Below the pieces are notes generated by a model, which saw only the letters and a program-made list of their open reading frames with translations, had not been told where the DNA came from and searched no databases. DNA of 34,092 nucleotides from Prevotella sp. (GTDB lineage Bacteria; Bacteroidota; Bacteroidia; Bacteroidales; Bacteroidaceae), in assembly GCA_022771625.1 (NCBI GenBank), contig JALFCW010000035.1, forward strand, positions 1 through 34,092, read 5' to 3'. Positions 23,458-32,847 of this stretch are shown here, piece after piece; the first letter of the stretch is position 1, and each line of letters starts with the position of its first letter. Both the position numbers and the translations under genes were made by a program.

Positions 23458-26370
23458 TTATTTGAAAAGGTCACTGTTTGCAAGCAGATTGTTGATGTCT
23501 TCTTCCGACAGCATGTCAGCATTGGCGAGCAAGTCGCTATTTGCGAGCAAGTCATTGTTTGATACAACGGCAGGTTCTTTTTGTTTTGGCATTTCAAGAA
23601 TCTTGCAGGGGAATGAAATGCAGAATGTGTTGCCCTTTCCTTGCTCACTATCAAATTCCATCTGTCCGCCCATGAGTGCTGCCAACTGCTGACAGATAAT
23701 GAGTTGGATCATAATAGAATAGTTGCCCGATTCCTCGTTCATGTTACGGTTGCGCACACATTCTTTCTGCTCGTTGCTCATGCCTTGACCTGTATCTTTG
23801 AAAATTAGGGTCATCATACCCGAGTGATAGAGGTAGCGGGTATGGATAGAACCTTTGTCGGTGTATAAGCATGATATTCTGCACAGTGTCTCGATGATGA
23901 GCCCTACATGGTTGTCGTCGATTTCCACCATCAGATGATCCTCGTTGGTCTCTATCTTTGTTTCCACACCAGGTTGCACTCCCTGTGTCCATCCCATCAT
24001 GCACTTTGCCTTGAAGAATTCGGGGAAGTCGATGGGTGTGGGGTTTATCTCCACCATCTTGGCATCAATCCTCGACAGCAGCAATATGTTGTTTACGAGC
24101 TTGAGCAGCATGTCGGAGTTTTGTTTTATCTGGTCGATAAACACGGGTTCGTCGCTTTTGTCGTGCTCACCCTGGAAGAGTTCGGCAAAACCCACTACGG
24201 TGTATAGCGGTGTGCGTATCTCGTGGCTCATGTTCTTGAGGAATGAGTTTTGGAATTCCTCAGCCTCTTGTGCCCTTTTGGTTTCCTCCTCAAGTTGTTT
24301 TTCCGTTTCCACCAGTTGGCTAATATTTCGGCATAGGCAGAAATAGTGGTCTATTTCCCCGTCTTTCTTGATGGGGATACCATTGAATTCATAGTGGGCG
24401 TATTCCTTGCGTTGCTCCTTGAATATTGTTCCTATTCGCATGTCGAATCTCTTCAGCCTTTTCTTGTCGAGGTTTAAGAACAGTTTTTCGGCTTTAAGTT
24501 TGTATTCCCTGTCGAGAAGTGACACGCATCTCAACTGCGACAATCTCAGCATCGGTTTTTTGATGTCGTAGGTGATGGTCATCTCGTGGGTGTCGGGATA
24601 GTAATTGGCAAGTCGTGTGCCGCTCACCTCAAGTGCATAGTTGATGTCGTTGGTATAGTTTTTTATCTGCTCGTTGGTGTTCTCAATGCGCCTCTGTCTC
24701 ATTCTCTCCTTGTTCATGCGCTTTGCGGTATCGGTAACGTCCTTGCCGCAAGAAACAAAGCAGATGGGTGTGCCGTCGGAATCATAGATGGGTATGATTG
24801 TAAACTCGTAGTAGATCATACCGGTACGTGTCCAGTATTTTGTCGAGTCCTTTTCCATGTGCAACTTGTCCATATCGGTTATCGACGACATCCACATTTC
24901 ACGGCATACGTCTCCCTTGAGCCCCATAAACACTGGTATTTCAGAGATATGTGTCTTCGACTTAATGAGTGTTTCCGGGTCGTCAATACCGAATGTCATG
25001 CAAGCATTGTGGTTGATGTCTGTAAGTATTCCGTCTTTGTCGTAATAGGCAAGGTCGGCCATCGATGTATTAAAGATGGTGCGGTATTTCAGAAGGTTAT
25101 TGCGAGTGTCAATAAACCTTTTCTTCTCAGCAGTCACATCGTGCATAATTCCGATGAGAGATATCGGCAGGTCGTCATCTCCGCTCTGCAACACTGATAT
25201 GTTGAGATCGAAATATGTCATCTGTTTCACTTCGGTATCTCTTGAAAGATTACATCTCACGAGCAATTTTGTTGTGTCGTATAATCCAGCCTCGATATTT
25301 TCTATTTCCTCTATTATACGCTTGAAATCGTCGTCGGGGAAGAGTAGGGCGAATGTCTTCAGATTGTATTCGTCATTGGATTTTCCCTCTTTGTTGATTA
25401 ACGTAAACAACTTGTTGGTGATGTTGTATGTCCACACGTCTATCTTGCCCGAACGCAACAATAGTCCTAAGCGCTTCGACTGTCTGGCGTTGGTCTCACT
25501 GAATCGTCTCTCCTGAACCTTATAGTAGATATTGTAGGCTATGAGGATTAGGAAGAACAGACCGAGGGCAGATGCCAGATACCAAGCAAAATTGTAGGAG
25601 TAATTATTTTTTATCTCGGGATAAAACCATGCTTTTTGCAATGGAAGAATTTCATCGTGTGCCACCATCTCGTCATATACGCTGTCGAGTTTATGGAGCA
25701 ACAGGGAGTCGCGCGACATGAAATGGTATTCTCCATACTTCATGCTCACGGTGGTCAACTTCAGGTTGTCCAGGTGGTTTCTCTCGATAAGATCCTTCAG
25801 TGTGTTGGTGTTCCAAAGCACCATGCCACTGTCATTGGCAGCCACCTGCATAAGGATGGCTTTCATGTCGTCGGCAGGTATGGCGTTGTCGGAATATCCC
25901 GCGTCAATCATCTGGTTGTGGCTGAAACTATTGCGGTGTACATATACTTTGTTCTTCTTAAGATCTTCGAAATTGTGAATTTCTGTTGGGGCGTTTTTCG
26001 GACTTGCCACACTATGTGTGAAGAGCATTAAGGTGTTTTTTCCGAAGGCGGCATATCTTTCATGATAATGTGCTTTCATACCTATTGTGAGTGCGGCTTC
26101 ACCGGATTGCACGTCCTGGAAGTTGAGAGGAGTGTGCTTCAGTTTTATTACGTATGGCACATTTAACCTTTTCATCATTTCCTTTACCAAGGCAATGTTG
26201 AATCCGTCGGGCTGACCTTCTTCGTTGATGAATGAAAATGGCGGTAGGTCCCACAGGTCTTCATAAACCAAGGGATTGTCTTTAGTGTATTTTAGACCGC
26301 TATCGGGTGATGCAGTGGCTGTCGCAGATATTATTGCTGCCACCAATATGGAAATTAGTTTTCTGTACAT
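23458..26370 (-). CDS. Paralogous sensor kinase with degenerate ATPase domain and repeated tail
   Basis: A 970-residue protein of the same plan as its neighbour: signal peptide (about 1 to 20), SBP-like periplasmic domain (about 30 to 255, DLPPFSFINEEGQPDGFNIA), membrane helix (about 265 to 288), PAS-like regions, and HisKA with H716 (MSHEIRTPLYTVVGF). The ATPase domain is eroded. The N-box position reads IIETLCRISCLYTDKG without the usual asparagines, and the G2 position reads SGNYSIMIQLIICQQL without GxG, although DTGQGM is kept. The C-terminal tail repeats DLLANSD/DLLANAD and ends LSEEDINNLLANSDLFK. It may be a pseudokinase or partner of the downstream kinase. It has its own promoter and a 16-bp palindrome at the start. 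Confidence 0.88.
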   Translation of the reverse strand: MYRKLISILVAAIISATATASPDSGLKYTKDNPLVYEDLWDLPPFSFINEEGQPDGFNIALVKEMMKRLNVPYVIKLKHTPLNFQDVQSGEAALTIGMKAHYHERYAAFGKNTLMLFTHSVASPKNAPTEIHNFEDLKKNKVYVHRNSFSHNQMIDAGYSDNAIPADDMKAILMQVAANDSGMVLWNTNTLKDLIERNHLDNLKLTTVSMKYGEYHFMSRDSLLLHKLDSVYDEMVAHDEILPLQKAWFYPEIKNNYSYNFAWYLASALGLFFLILIAYNIYYKVQERRFSETNARQSKRLGLLLRSGKIDVWTYNITNKLFTLINKEGKSNDEYNLKTFALLFPDDDFKRIIEEIENIEAGLYDTTKLLVRCNLSRDTEVKQMTYFDLNISVLQSGDDDLPISLIGIMHDVTAEKKRFIDTRNNLLKYRTIFNTSMADLAYYDKDGILTDINHNACMTFGIDDPETLIKSKTHISEIPVFMGLKGDVCREMWMSSITDMDKLHMEKDSTKYWTRTGMIYYEFTIIPIYDSDGTPICFVSCGKDVTDTAKRMNKERMRQRRIENTNEQIKNYTNDINYALEVSGTRLANYYPDTHEMTITYDIKKPMLRLSQLRCVSLLDREYKLKAEKLFLNLDKKRLKRFDMRIGTIFKEQRKEYAHYEFNGIPIKKDGEIDHYFCLCRNISQLVETEKQLEEETKRAQEAEEFQNSFLKNMSHEIRTPLYTVVGFAELFQGEHDKSDEPVFIDQIKQNSDMLLKLVNNILLLSRIDAKMVEINPTPIDFPEFFKAKCMMGWTQGVQPGVETKIETNEDHLMVEIDDNHVGLIIETLCRISCLYTDKGSIHTRYLYHSGMMTLIFKDTGQGMSNEQKECVRNRNMNEESGNYSIMIQLIICQQLAALMGGQMEFDSEQGKGNTFCISFPCKILEMPKQKEPAVVSNNDLLANSDLLANADMLSEEDINNLLANSDLFK

Positions 26371-26374
26371 ACTA

Positions 26375-26390
26375 TAGGCATTAATGCCTA
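26375..26390. promoter_or_regulatory. Perfect 16-bp palindrome, operator candidate
   Basis: TAGGCATTAATGCCTA is a perfect palindrome that would span the transcription start of the tandem sensor kinase operon, directly downstream of its -7 box and 4 bases before the ATG codon. The position suits a repressor site. Confidence 0.55.
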
Positions 26391-26422
26391 CAAAGGTACA
26401 CTATTTTCTTGGTAGTACCAAA
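26391..26422 (-). promoter_or_regulatory. Promoter of the tandem sensor kinase operon
   Basis: On the minus strand the -7 box TACCTTTG (26391-26398) and the -33 TTTG (26419-26422) are exactly 20 bases apart. Transcription would start within the palindrome at 26375-26390. Confidence 0.75.
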
Positions 26423-26440
26423 TTTTTTACTGTTTTTTTA

Positions 26441-27850
26441 TCATTTAGCAAGCGAGAATTCGAATTTTAGGCCTCCTTGAGGTGCATTTTCGGCTTTTAT
26501 CGTACCTCCGTGGAGCAAAACTCCATTTTTCACGATGGCAAGTCCTAAGCCTGTGCCACCCATTTTACGGCTTCGTCCCTTATCCACTCTATAGAATCGT
26601 TCAAATAGTCGGGGCAGATGTTTATTGTCAACACCCACGCCGTTGTCGCTAAATGTGAAGAACCATCTGTCTTCAGCCGACTTATGTGCTTCGAGGGTGA
26701 TAGTGGTGCCGTCGCCTGCATACGCAATCGCATTATCGGTGAGATTGCGGAAGATGCTGTATATTATACTTGTGGCACCGTGGATGATGATATTCTTAGG
26801 AGCTTTGTTAATGAATTTCATATTCTTCTCCTTCAGTTGGAGGGCGGTTTCCTTTATTATCTGAGTTATCGTCATCGACACGTTGACCTCCTCAAACTCC
26901 ATCATCTGACTGCCATCGTCCATACGGTTGAGCATGGAGATGTCGTTGAGCAGACTGGCAAGGCGTTTGCTCTGGGCATAGCATCTGTCAAGGAATTGCG
27001 CTTTTGTCTCCTCCTTGATTGACGGGTTGTTGAGGATTGTTTCGAGATAGCCCTGGATGCTCGCCACGGGAGTCTTCAGTTCGTGGGCTATGTTCTGCGT
27101 GAGCTGCCTCTTTAATATATTCTGCTCTTCCTTGGTTTTTTGCAGTCGAATGTATATTTTTATGATACTTTCGGATATCTCTCCCAATTCGTCGTCGGGA
27201 AACTCCACGAGATCCTCGGTGTCGAGACTCTCGCCCCGGTCGGCACGCTGGGCAAAAAGGCGCAGCTTACTGATGTTGGAGTTGAGACTATATATAAATT
27301 GGTAGAGCACCAGCGACAGCACAATCATTACAACGAGGGCAAACCAGATGAAGTGCTGGTCGGCTCGCAGCGATTTCGACAGTTCGTTGTTATATGGCAG
27401 GGCACTGCGTATGATGATATTTCTCTTTGGGAAATATGTGGCAGAGTAGAAGAAGTCGCCATGAATAGTGTTGCTCACTCGGTTGATGTCATATCCGTGA
27501 CCTTTGGCAATGGCTTCCCTGATTTCCTTTCGTTTGCGATGGTTGGAGATGTTGTTATAGTCCTTGCGCAGATTGTCGTAGAGCACCCTGCCGAGAGTAT
27601 CTACAACAGTGACTCGCAGATTGGGCATTCCATGCTTCCTCACATATTCATCCATTGTCTTGCCGTTGTTGTGTCCATCCACTCCCAATGCCTCCTCCAT
27701 ATATACATTAAAGCCCTGAAGGCGCTGGTTGAGCGTCTCTATCTTGTATTCCTTCTCGCGGTATTGCTGAAATACGATAAAGAAGATGGCAAATACGCCG
27801 AACAATGTGAGGATGCTCAGGTACATCCTCTTGCCTATGGTCATTTTCAT
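26441..27850 (-). CDS. Membrane sensor histidine kinase (PhoR/EnvZ type)
   Basis: A 469-residue kinase: membrane helix (about 9 to 27), extracytoplasmic domain (about 28 to 165), second helix (about 168 to 192), HAMP-like linker (about 195 to 245), HisKA with H256 (QNIAHELKTPVASIQGYL) and a complete ATPase domain (RNLTDNAIAYAGDG, SDNGVGVDNKHLPRLFERFY, GGTGLGLAIVKNGV). It should autophosphorylate and pass phosphate to the response regulator encoded 5 bases upstream. This is the classic two-gene arrangement. The signal is unknown. Bacteroides RprXY was considered, but the regulator does not resemble RprY as I remember it, so no gene name is given. Confidence 0.93.
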   Translation of the reverse strand: MKMTIGKRMYLSILTLFGVFAIFFIVFQQYREKEYKIETLNQRLQGFNVYMEEALGVDGHNNGKTMDEYVRKHGMPNLRVTVVDTLGRVLYDNLRKDYNNISNHRKRKEIREAIAKGHGYDINRVSNTIHGDFFYSATYFPKRNIIIRSALPYNNELSKSLRADQHFIWFALVVMIVLSLVLYQFIYSLNSNISKLRLFAQRADRGESLDTEDLVEFPDDELGEISESIIKIYIRLQKTKEEQNILKRQLTQNIAHELKTPVASIQGYLETILNNPSIKEETKAQFLDRCYAQSKRLASLLNDISMLNRMDDGSQMMEFEEVNVSMTITQIIKETALQLKEKNMKFINKAPKNIIIHGATSIIYSIFRNLTDNAIAYAGDGTTITLEAHKSAEDRWFFTFSDNGVGVDNKHLPRLFERFYRVDKGRSRKMGGTGLGLAIVKNGVLLHGGTIKAENAPQGGLKFEFSLAK

Positions 27851-27855
27851 TAGTG

Positions 27856-28548
27856 TTATTCTTCAAAAAGATAACCGAATCCCAGTCTTGTCACGATACA
27901 CTTGGCAAACGGTCCGATTTTCTTCCTTAGTCTTGTGATGTTAACATCTACAGTGCGGTCGAGCACAAGTACGTCGGAAGGCCAAACGCGGTTGATCAGT
28001 TCCTGTCGCGAAAATACCCTGCCTCGCTCGTCGAGCAATGTGTGTAGTATCTCAAATTCTGTCTTTGTAAATGCCACGGGTTCACCCTCGATGGTGACTG
28101 TCTTCTTGTCGAGGTCGAGCACGAGACCTTGGAATTTCAGTATGTTCTTGCCTCCCTCCTCCTGTTGTGGGGTGGTGCGTCGGAGCACTGCGCGTATTCT
28201 CACCAGCACCTCCCTGATAGAAAATGGTTTGGAGATATAGTCGTCGGCACCAAGATTAAATCCTGTCACTGTGTCGTTCTCCGTGTCGCGGGCAGTGAGG
28301 AAGATGATGGGTATGTTGCTTGTACGCTCGTCGGCCTTGAGTTTCTTGGCAAGTGCAAATCCCGACATTTCGCCCATCATCACGTCCAGCAGGAGCAGGT
28401 CGTAAGATGGAATGTCAAGCACTATAGCCTCCTCAGCCGAATTGGCTGTCTCCACTTCATAGCCTTCGGTCTCAAGGTTGAATTTCAGAATCTCGCACAA
28501 GTCTTGCTCGTCATCTACCACGAGTATTCTGTGATTACTCTTTGTCAT
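27856..28548 (-). CDS. OmpR/PhoB-family response regulator
   Basis: A 230-residue regulator. Receiver domain: acidic pocket D12 and D13, phosphorylation site D55 (LLLLDVMMGEMSGF), T85 and K107 (ISKPF). C-terminal winged-helix DNA-binding domain: about 130 to 230 (FTKTEFEILHTLLDERGRVF, then DRTVDVNITRLRKKIG). It is the cognate partner of the kinase gene 5 bases downstream, with which it shares a strong promoter. It may also be the output for the neighbouring receiver-less sensor kinases, which is speculative. Confidence 0.95.
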   Translation of the reverse strand: MTKSNHRILVVDDEQDLCEILKFNLETEGYEVETANSAEEAIVLDIPSYDLLLLDVMMGEMSGFALAKKLKADERTSNIPIIFLTARDTENDTVTGFNLGADDYISKPFSIREVLVRIRAVLRRTTPQQEEGGKNILKFQGLVLDLDKKTVTIEGEPVAFTKTEFEILHTLLDERGRVFSRQELINRVWPSDVLVLDRTVDVNITRLRKKIGPFAKCIVTRLGFGYLFEE

Positions 28549-28573
28549 AACTATTACTATTAAAATTTCGGTG

Positions 28574-28603
28574 CAAAGATACGCATAATTTTCGAAATAT
28601 CAA
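28574..28603 (-). promoter_or_regulatory. Promoter of the response regulator-kinase operon
   Basis: On the minus strand the -7 box TATCTTTG (28574-28581) lies 19 bases from TTG (28601-28603). Transcription would start about 20 bases before the ATG at 28548. Confidence 0.7.
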
Positions 28604-28640
28604 TAATAATAGTGTTACAATTCCGTTAATTTTATTATTT

Positions 28641-28755
28641 TATCCACAGATTACCACAGATAATTAAAAAGAAAAGGATTATCACAGATTTTAGGCTGAG
28701 TAGCTTGATAATCTGTGATAATCCAATAATAATTATCCGTGGAAATCTGTGGATA
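28641..28755 (-). repeat. Palindromic dispersed repeat, copy 2 (cysK terminator)
   Basis: This repeats the design of 18584-18698 at the same total length. The outer arms are TATCCACAGATTACC (28641-28655) and GGAAATCTGTGGATA (28741-28755). The inner arms are GGATTATCACAGAT (28676-28689) and its complement (28711-28724). Here the T-rich tail (TTTTCTTTTT) is on the minus strand, facing the end of cysK, so orientation follows the upstream gene. Confidence 0.85.
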
Positions 28756-28772
28756 AGGTTATACGATACCGG

Positions 28773-29720
28773 TTAGAGAGGGTACTCGTCAAATGCGTAC
28801 AGTACAGTTGAGAGATACCTCTCACCGGTATCCGGAAGTAGAGCAACAATCTTCTTCCCTTTGTTTTCCGGACGCTTGGCAATCTCGCTGGCTGCAAAGG
28901 CAGCTGCTCCAGAGGAAATACCCACTAACAAGCCTTCCTCGCGTGCCAACTGGCGACCGGTGCGTATGGCATCGTCGTTCTCCACATCAAATATTTCATC
29001 TACTACATCACCATTGTATGTCTTGGGAATAAATCCGGCACCAATACCCTGAATCTTGTGAGGACCACTGGGTTGACCATTGAGCACTGCCGATGACTTT
29101 GGTTCAACAGCCACAATCTTGATGTTGGGGTTCTTCTCCTTCAGACGCTTACCGATACCACTCAGAGTACCGCCAGTACCTACTCCGGCAACGAAGATGT
29201 CAATGTCGCCGCCTGTTTGCTCCCACACTTCAACACCCGTTGTGTCGTAGTGCTTCTGGGGGTTGGCGGGGTTCTCAAACTGCTGCAGGATGATAGATCC
29301 GGGTGTGGCATCGCGCAGCTCTTCGGCAGCCTTGATGGCACCGGCCATACCGGCAGCTCCGCTTGTCAGTTTCACCTCTGCACCATAAGCCTTCACTAGG
29401 TTGCGACGCTCGATACTCATCGTCTCGGGCATGGTGAGCACAAGTTTGTAGCCCTTTACTGCAGCCACGAGAGCCAATCCCACACCAGTGTTGCCGCTGG
29501 TAGGTTCGATGATGGTGGCACCCGGTTTGAGCAGTCCCTTATTCTCGGCATCTTCAATCATTGCCAATGCAATACGGTCTTTTACACTTCCGCCAGGATT
29601 GAAGAATTCCACCTTGGCGATAATTGGGGTCTCGATACCATGTGACTTCGAGAATTTATTCAGTTCGAGCAATGGAGTCTGTCCAATAAGCTCTGTCAGT
29701 TGTTTTGCAATCTTTGTCAT
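28773..29720 (-). CDS. cysK: Cysteine synthase A (O-acetylserine sulfhydrylase)
   Basis: A 315-residue PLP enzyme making cysteine from O-acetylserine and sulfide in the cytoplasm. K47 in [13 protein letters not shown] is the PLP lysine, TSGNTG (74 to 79) binds the substrate carboxylate, and [15 protein letters not shown] is the PLP-phosphate loop. Length is normal. It follows metY by 52 bases with no clear promoter between them, so both are probably cotranscribed as a sulfur-assimilation operon. The palindromic repeat at 28641-28755 terminates it. Confidence 0.96.
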   Translation of the reverse strand: MTKIAKQLTELIGQTPLLELNKFSKSHGIETPIIAKVEFFNPGGSVKDRIALAMIEDAENKGLLKPGATIIEPTSGNTGVGLALVAAVKGYKLVLTMPETMSIERRNLVKAYGAEVKLTSGAAGMAGAIKAAEELRDATPGSIILQQFENPANPQKHYDTTGVEVWEQTGGDIDIFVAGVGTGGTLSGIGKRLKEKNPNIKIVAVEPKSSAVLNGQPSGPHKIQGIGAGFIPKTYNGDVVDEIFDVENDDAIRTGRQLAREEGLLVGISSGAAAFAASEIAKRPENKGKKIVALLPDTGERYLSTVLYAFDEYPL

Positions 29721-29772
29721 AACTTTAATTCTTTAATTCAAATTTCATATATTTCCCCTAATTCCTAATTTC

Positions 29773-31062
29773 TTAAATGTTTTCAAGTGCATTTGCAAGG
29801 TCATCGATGATATCCTCGTAGTGCTCCGTACCGATGCTCAGACGGATAGTGGAAGGATAGATGTGCTGCTGCTCGAGTTCCTCAGGGGAGAGCTGTGAGT
29901 GGGTTGTTGTGGCAGGGTGAATCACAAGGCTCTTCACATCAGCCACATTAGCCAGCAGTGAGAAAATCTTCAGGCTGTCAATAAATGCCCATGCCTCTTT
30001 TTCGCCACCTTTCACCTCGAAGGTGAAGATGCTGCCGCCACCATTCGGGAAAAGTTTTTCATATAATGCATGGTCGGGATGGTCGGGCAATGAAGGATGG
30101 TTGACTTTAGCCACTTTGGGATGGTTGGCGAGGAATTCCACAACCTTCTTTGTATTAAATGCGTGACGCTCCACACGTAGTGATAGTGTCTCAAGTCCCT
30201 GAAGCAGAATCCAAGCGTTGAATGGAGAGATAGCTGCTCCGGTATCGCGCAGGATGACGGCACGGATACGTGTGACGAAGGCTGCCGGTCCGGCTACTTC
30301 GGCAAAGACTGCACCATGATAACTTGGGTCTGGTTTTGCGATTGAAGGATATTTGTCGGCATTAGCCTTCCAGTCGAATTTGCCAGCGTCAACAATCACA
30401 CCGCCGAGCGAACTACCGTGTCCGCCGATAAACTTAGTGGCAGAGTGTACCACCACGTCGGCTCCGTGTTCGATAGGACGGAAAAGGAATGGGGTGCCGA
30501 AGGTGTTATCCACAATCACGATGGTGTTATGCTTGTGGGCAATCTCTGATATGCGGTCAACATCAGTTACACTGGCGTTAGGATTACCGAATGTCTCGAT
30601 GATGATGGCCTTGGTGTTGGGCTTGAATGCCTTGTCAACAGCGTCGAAGTCGGATGGATCTACGATAGTTGTCTCCACACCCTGTGTTGAGAGAGTGTGC
30701 TCCACGAGGTTGTATGTTCCACCATAGAGGTTGTCGGCTGCGATGATATGGTCACCATTGCGTGCCACATTCTGGAGGGCATAGGTGATTGCAGCTGCAC
30801 CAGATGCCACTGCCAATCCGGCAACACCGCCTTCGAGGGCTGCTACACGATCCTCGAACACACCCTGGGTGGAGTTGGTGAGACGACCATAGATATTACC
30901 TGCATCACGCAAACCGAATCTGTCTGCTGCATGCTGTGAATTACGGAATACGTAGGAGGTTGTCTGATAGATAGGCACTGCGCGCGAGTCGGTTGTCGGG
31001 TCGGCCTGTTCCTGTCCTACATGAAGTTGTAATGTCTCAAAATGAAGTTTCTTGTTGCTCAT
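29773..31062 (-). CDS. metY: O-acetylhomoserine sulfhydrylase (aminocarboxypropyltransferase)
   Basis: A 429-residue Cys/Met-metabolism PLP enzyme. [20 protein letters not shown] at the N-terminus and the length of about 430 favour MetY over the shorter MetB/MetC types. K210 in [10 protein letters not shown] carries [14 protein letters not shown] and [12 protein letters not shown] are also family motifs. It converts O-acetylhomoserine and sulfide to homocysteine for methionine synthesis. It is first in an operon with cysK. Its promoter overlaps one ATACCACAA half-site, with a full palindrome just upstream, which suggests repression by sulfur or methionine status. Confidence 0.95.
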   Translation of the reverse strand: MSNKKLHFETLQLHVGQEQADPTTDSRAVPIYQTTSYVFRNSQHAADRFGLRDAGNIYGRLTNSTQGVFEDRVAALEGGVAGLAVASGAAAITYALQNVARNGDHIIAADNLYGGTYNLVEHTLSTQGVETTIVDPSDFDAVDKAFKPNTKAIIIETFGNPNASVTDVDRISEIAHKHNTIVIVDNTFGTPFLFRPIEHGADVVVHSATKFIGGHGSSLGGVIVDAGKFDWKANADKYPSIAKPDPSYHGAVFAEVAGPAAFVTRIRAVILRDTGAAISPFNAWILLQGLETLSLRVERHAFNTKKVVEFLANHPKVAKVNHPSLPDHPDHALYEKLFPNGGGSIFTFEVKGGEKEAWAFIDSLKIFSLLANVADVKSLVIHPATTTHSQLSPEELEQQHIYPSTIRLSIGTEHYEDIIDDLANALENI

Positions 31063-31110
31063 AATCTTCTATTTTTAAATTGTTAATACTTTGTCTTTAT
31101 TTTCACGATG

Positions 31111-31141
31111 CAAAGGTACGACTTTTTTTTCATTCCACCAA
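31111..31141 (-). promoter_or_regulatory. metY: Promoter of the metY-cysK operon
   Basis: On the minus strand the -7 box TACCTTTG (31111-31118) and TTG (31139-31141) are exactly 20 bases apart, about 50 bases before the metY ATG. Confidence 0.75.
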
Positions 31142-31181
31142 TACCACAACTATAGCATTTCATATACCACAATCGTGGTAT
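31141..31181. promoter_or_regulatory. Operator candidate upstream of metY
   Basis: ATACCACAATCGTGGTAT (31164-31181) has perfect 7-bp inverted arms around AATC. A half-site, ATACCACAA, at 31141-31149 touches the metY -33 box. The spacing of 23 bases suggests cooperative binding on two successive turns. The regulator is not identified. Confidence 0.5.
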
Positions 31182-31258
31182 TTCGCCATTTTTTTACCCT
31201 TACACCTTATTGTATTAATATATAGTGTGGTTAAAAAAACAAAAAAACGGCGTAATCC

Positions 31259-31290
31259 TTTGGTCATTTGATGGAATATACGTATTTTTG
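31259..31290 (+). promoter_or_regulatory. frr: Promoter of frr
   Basis: The -33 TTTG (31259-31262) and the -7 box TATTTTTG (31283-31290) are exactly 20 bases apart. The promoter lies inside the upstream extension of the open frame, which fixes the frr start at 31318. Confidence 0.75.
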
Positions 31291-31317
31291 TATCGTGAAA
31301 TTAAATACGATAAAAAT

Positions 31318-31878
31318 ATGATAGACGTAAAAGAAACACTTAGCAATGCCGAAGAGAAAATGGAGATGGCTGTGATGTATCTCGAAGAGCAGCTCGCCCG
31401 CATACGTGCCGGACGCGCCAATGTAGCCATTCTCGACGGAATCAAGGTTGAGTCATACGGCTCTATGGTGCCCCTCAACCAGGTAGCAAACCTTTCAACT
31501 CCCGACCCTCGCTCAATTGCCATTCGTCCGTGGGACAAGAAGCAAATCAAGGCAATAGAGAAGGCCATTATGGATTCTGATGTCGGTATCACTCCCGAGA
31601 ACAACGGCGAGATTATCCGTCTTGGCATTCCCGTTCCCACCGAGGAGCGCCGTCGCGAGCTATCCAAGCAGTGCAACAAGATTGGTGAGGGCGTGAAGGT
31701 GCAGATACGCAATGTGCGTGCAGATGTGAAGGACAAACTTAAGAAGGCCATCAAGGATGGACTTTCCGAGGACCTTGAGAAGGACGCAGAGAATGACCTT
31801 CAGAAAATCCACGACAAGATGATCAAGAATGTGGATAACCTCCTTGCTGCCAAGGAGAAGGAAATAATGACTGTGTAA
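31318..31878 (+). CDS. frr: Ribosome recycling factor
   Basis: A 186-residue protein from MIDVKETLSNAEEKMEMAVM, the normal length for the family. The frame is open further upstream to 31225, but that region holds the promoter. Signature segments are RIRAGRANVAILDGIKVESY and the C-terminal helical domain ending NVDNLLAAKEKEIMTV. With EF-G it splits post-termination ribosomes. It is followed after 31 bases by rsgA, another ribosome-related gene, and then mnmA, so the three may form a translation-linked operon. Confidence 0.96.
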   Translation: MIDVKETLSNAEEKMEMAVMYLEEQLARIRAGRANVAILDGIKVESYGSMVPLNQVANLSTPDPRSIAIRPWDKKQIKAIEKAIMDSDVGITPENNGEIIRLGIPVPTEERRRELSKQCNKIGEGVKVQIRNVRADVKDKLKKAIKDGLSEDLEKDAENDLQKIHDKMIKNVDNLLAAKEKEIMTV

Positions 31879-31909
31879 TCAAAAATATAAAACGTAATAT
31901 ATTAACCCT

Positions 31910-32845
31910 TTGCATACAGGATTAGTAATTCGAAATACAGGAAGCTGGTACACCGTCAAGACCGACGACGGTGGCCAGCTTATCGACTGTAAGATAAAAG
32001 GTAATTTTCGCCTTAAGGGCATCCGTAGCACCAACCCCGTGGCTGTGGGTGACCATGTAACTCTTGTGCCCAACAACGAGGGCACTGCATTTATCACCGA
32101 GATTGCCGACAGGCGCAACTATATCATCCGTAAGGCGTCAAATCTCTCCAAGCAGAGTCATATCATTGCAGCTAATGTCGATCAGGCAATGCTGGTGGTG
32201 ACAATCAACTATCCACAGACTTCCACCACCTTCATCGACAGATTCCTGGCCTCTGCCGAGGCTTATCGCATACCCGTCATCCTTGTATTTAATAAGGTGG
32301 ACATACTCGACGATGATGAGCTCCGCTATCTCGACATGATGATCAATCTATATGAGACGGTGGGATATGAATGTAAGGCCATCTCTGCTGAGCGTGGTGA
32401 TGGTGTGGACGACTTGATGCAGATGCTCGAGGGTAAGGTCACAGTGCTCAGCGGCAATAGTGGAGTGGGGAAGTCAACTCTTATTAATCGCCTTCTGCCA
32501 GATGCCAATCTGCGCACCTCTGAGATTTCCGATGCCCACAATACGGGTATGCACACCACCACGTTCAGTGAGATGTTGCCACTTCCCTCTGGTGGGTATA
32601 TCATCGACACCCCGGGAATCAAAGGATTTGGTACCTTCGACATCGAACCCGAGGAGCTCTCCGGGTATTTCAAGGAAATATTCCATTTCTCGCGCGATTG
32701 CCGTTTCAGTAATTGCACCCACACCCATGAGCCTGGTTGTGCCGTGCTCAAGGCTGTTGAGGACCATTACATCGCCGCCAGCCGATATCAGTCATATCTC
32801 AGTATGCTCGACGACAAGGAGGAGGGGAAATACAGGAAGGATTAG
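31910..32845 (+). CDS. rsgA: Ribosome small-subunit GTPase RsgA (TTG start)
   Basis: A 311-residue circularly permuted GTPase. OB-fold: about residues 3 to 66 ([20 protein letters not shown]). The G-motifs occur in permuted order: NKVD (128 to 131), GNSGVGKS (182 to 189), then DTPG. The C-terminal zinc-binding part is [14 protein letters not shown]. It assists late 30S subunit maturation. The start is TTG: an in-frame TAA lies 12 bases upstream of it and no ATG precedes the OB-fold, whose family N-terminus matches this start. It ends 2 bases before mnmA. Confidence 0.95.
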   Translation: MHTGLVIRNTGSWYTVKTDDGGQLIDCKIKGNFRLKGIRSTNPVAVGDHVTLVPNNEGTAFITEIADRRNYIIRKASNLSKQSHIIAANVDQAMLVVTINYPQTSTTFIDRFLASAEAYRIPVILVFNKVDILDDDELRYLDMMINLYETVGYECKAISAERGDGVDDLMQMLEGKVTVLSGNSGVGKSTLINRLLPDANLRTSEISDAHNTGMHTTTFSEMLPLPSGGYIIDTPGIKGFGTFDIEPEELSGYFKEIFHFSRDCRFSNCTHTHEPGCAVLKAVEDHYIAASRYQSYLSMLDDKEEGKYRKD

Positions 32846-32847
32846 AA

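Noticed and set aside
26441..28548. Assignment of the two-component pair as RprX/RprY
   Set aside because: The receiver domain begins and reads differently from RprY as I recall it; only the general OmpR/PhoB family is supported.
31225..31317. 31-codon N-terminal extension of frr
   Set aside because: It contains the frr promoter (31259-31290), and the family begins at the methionine at 31318.
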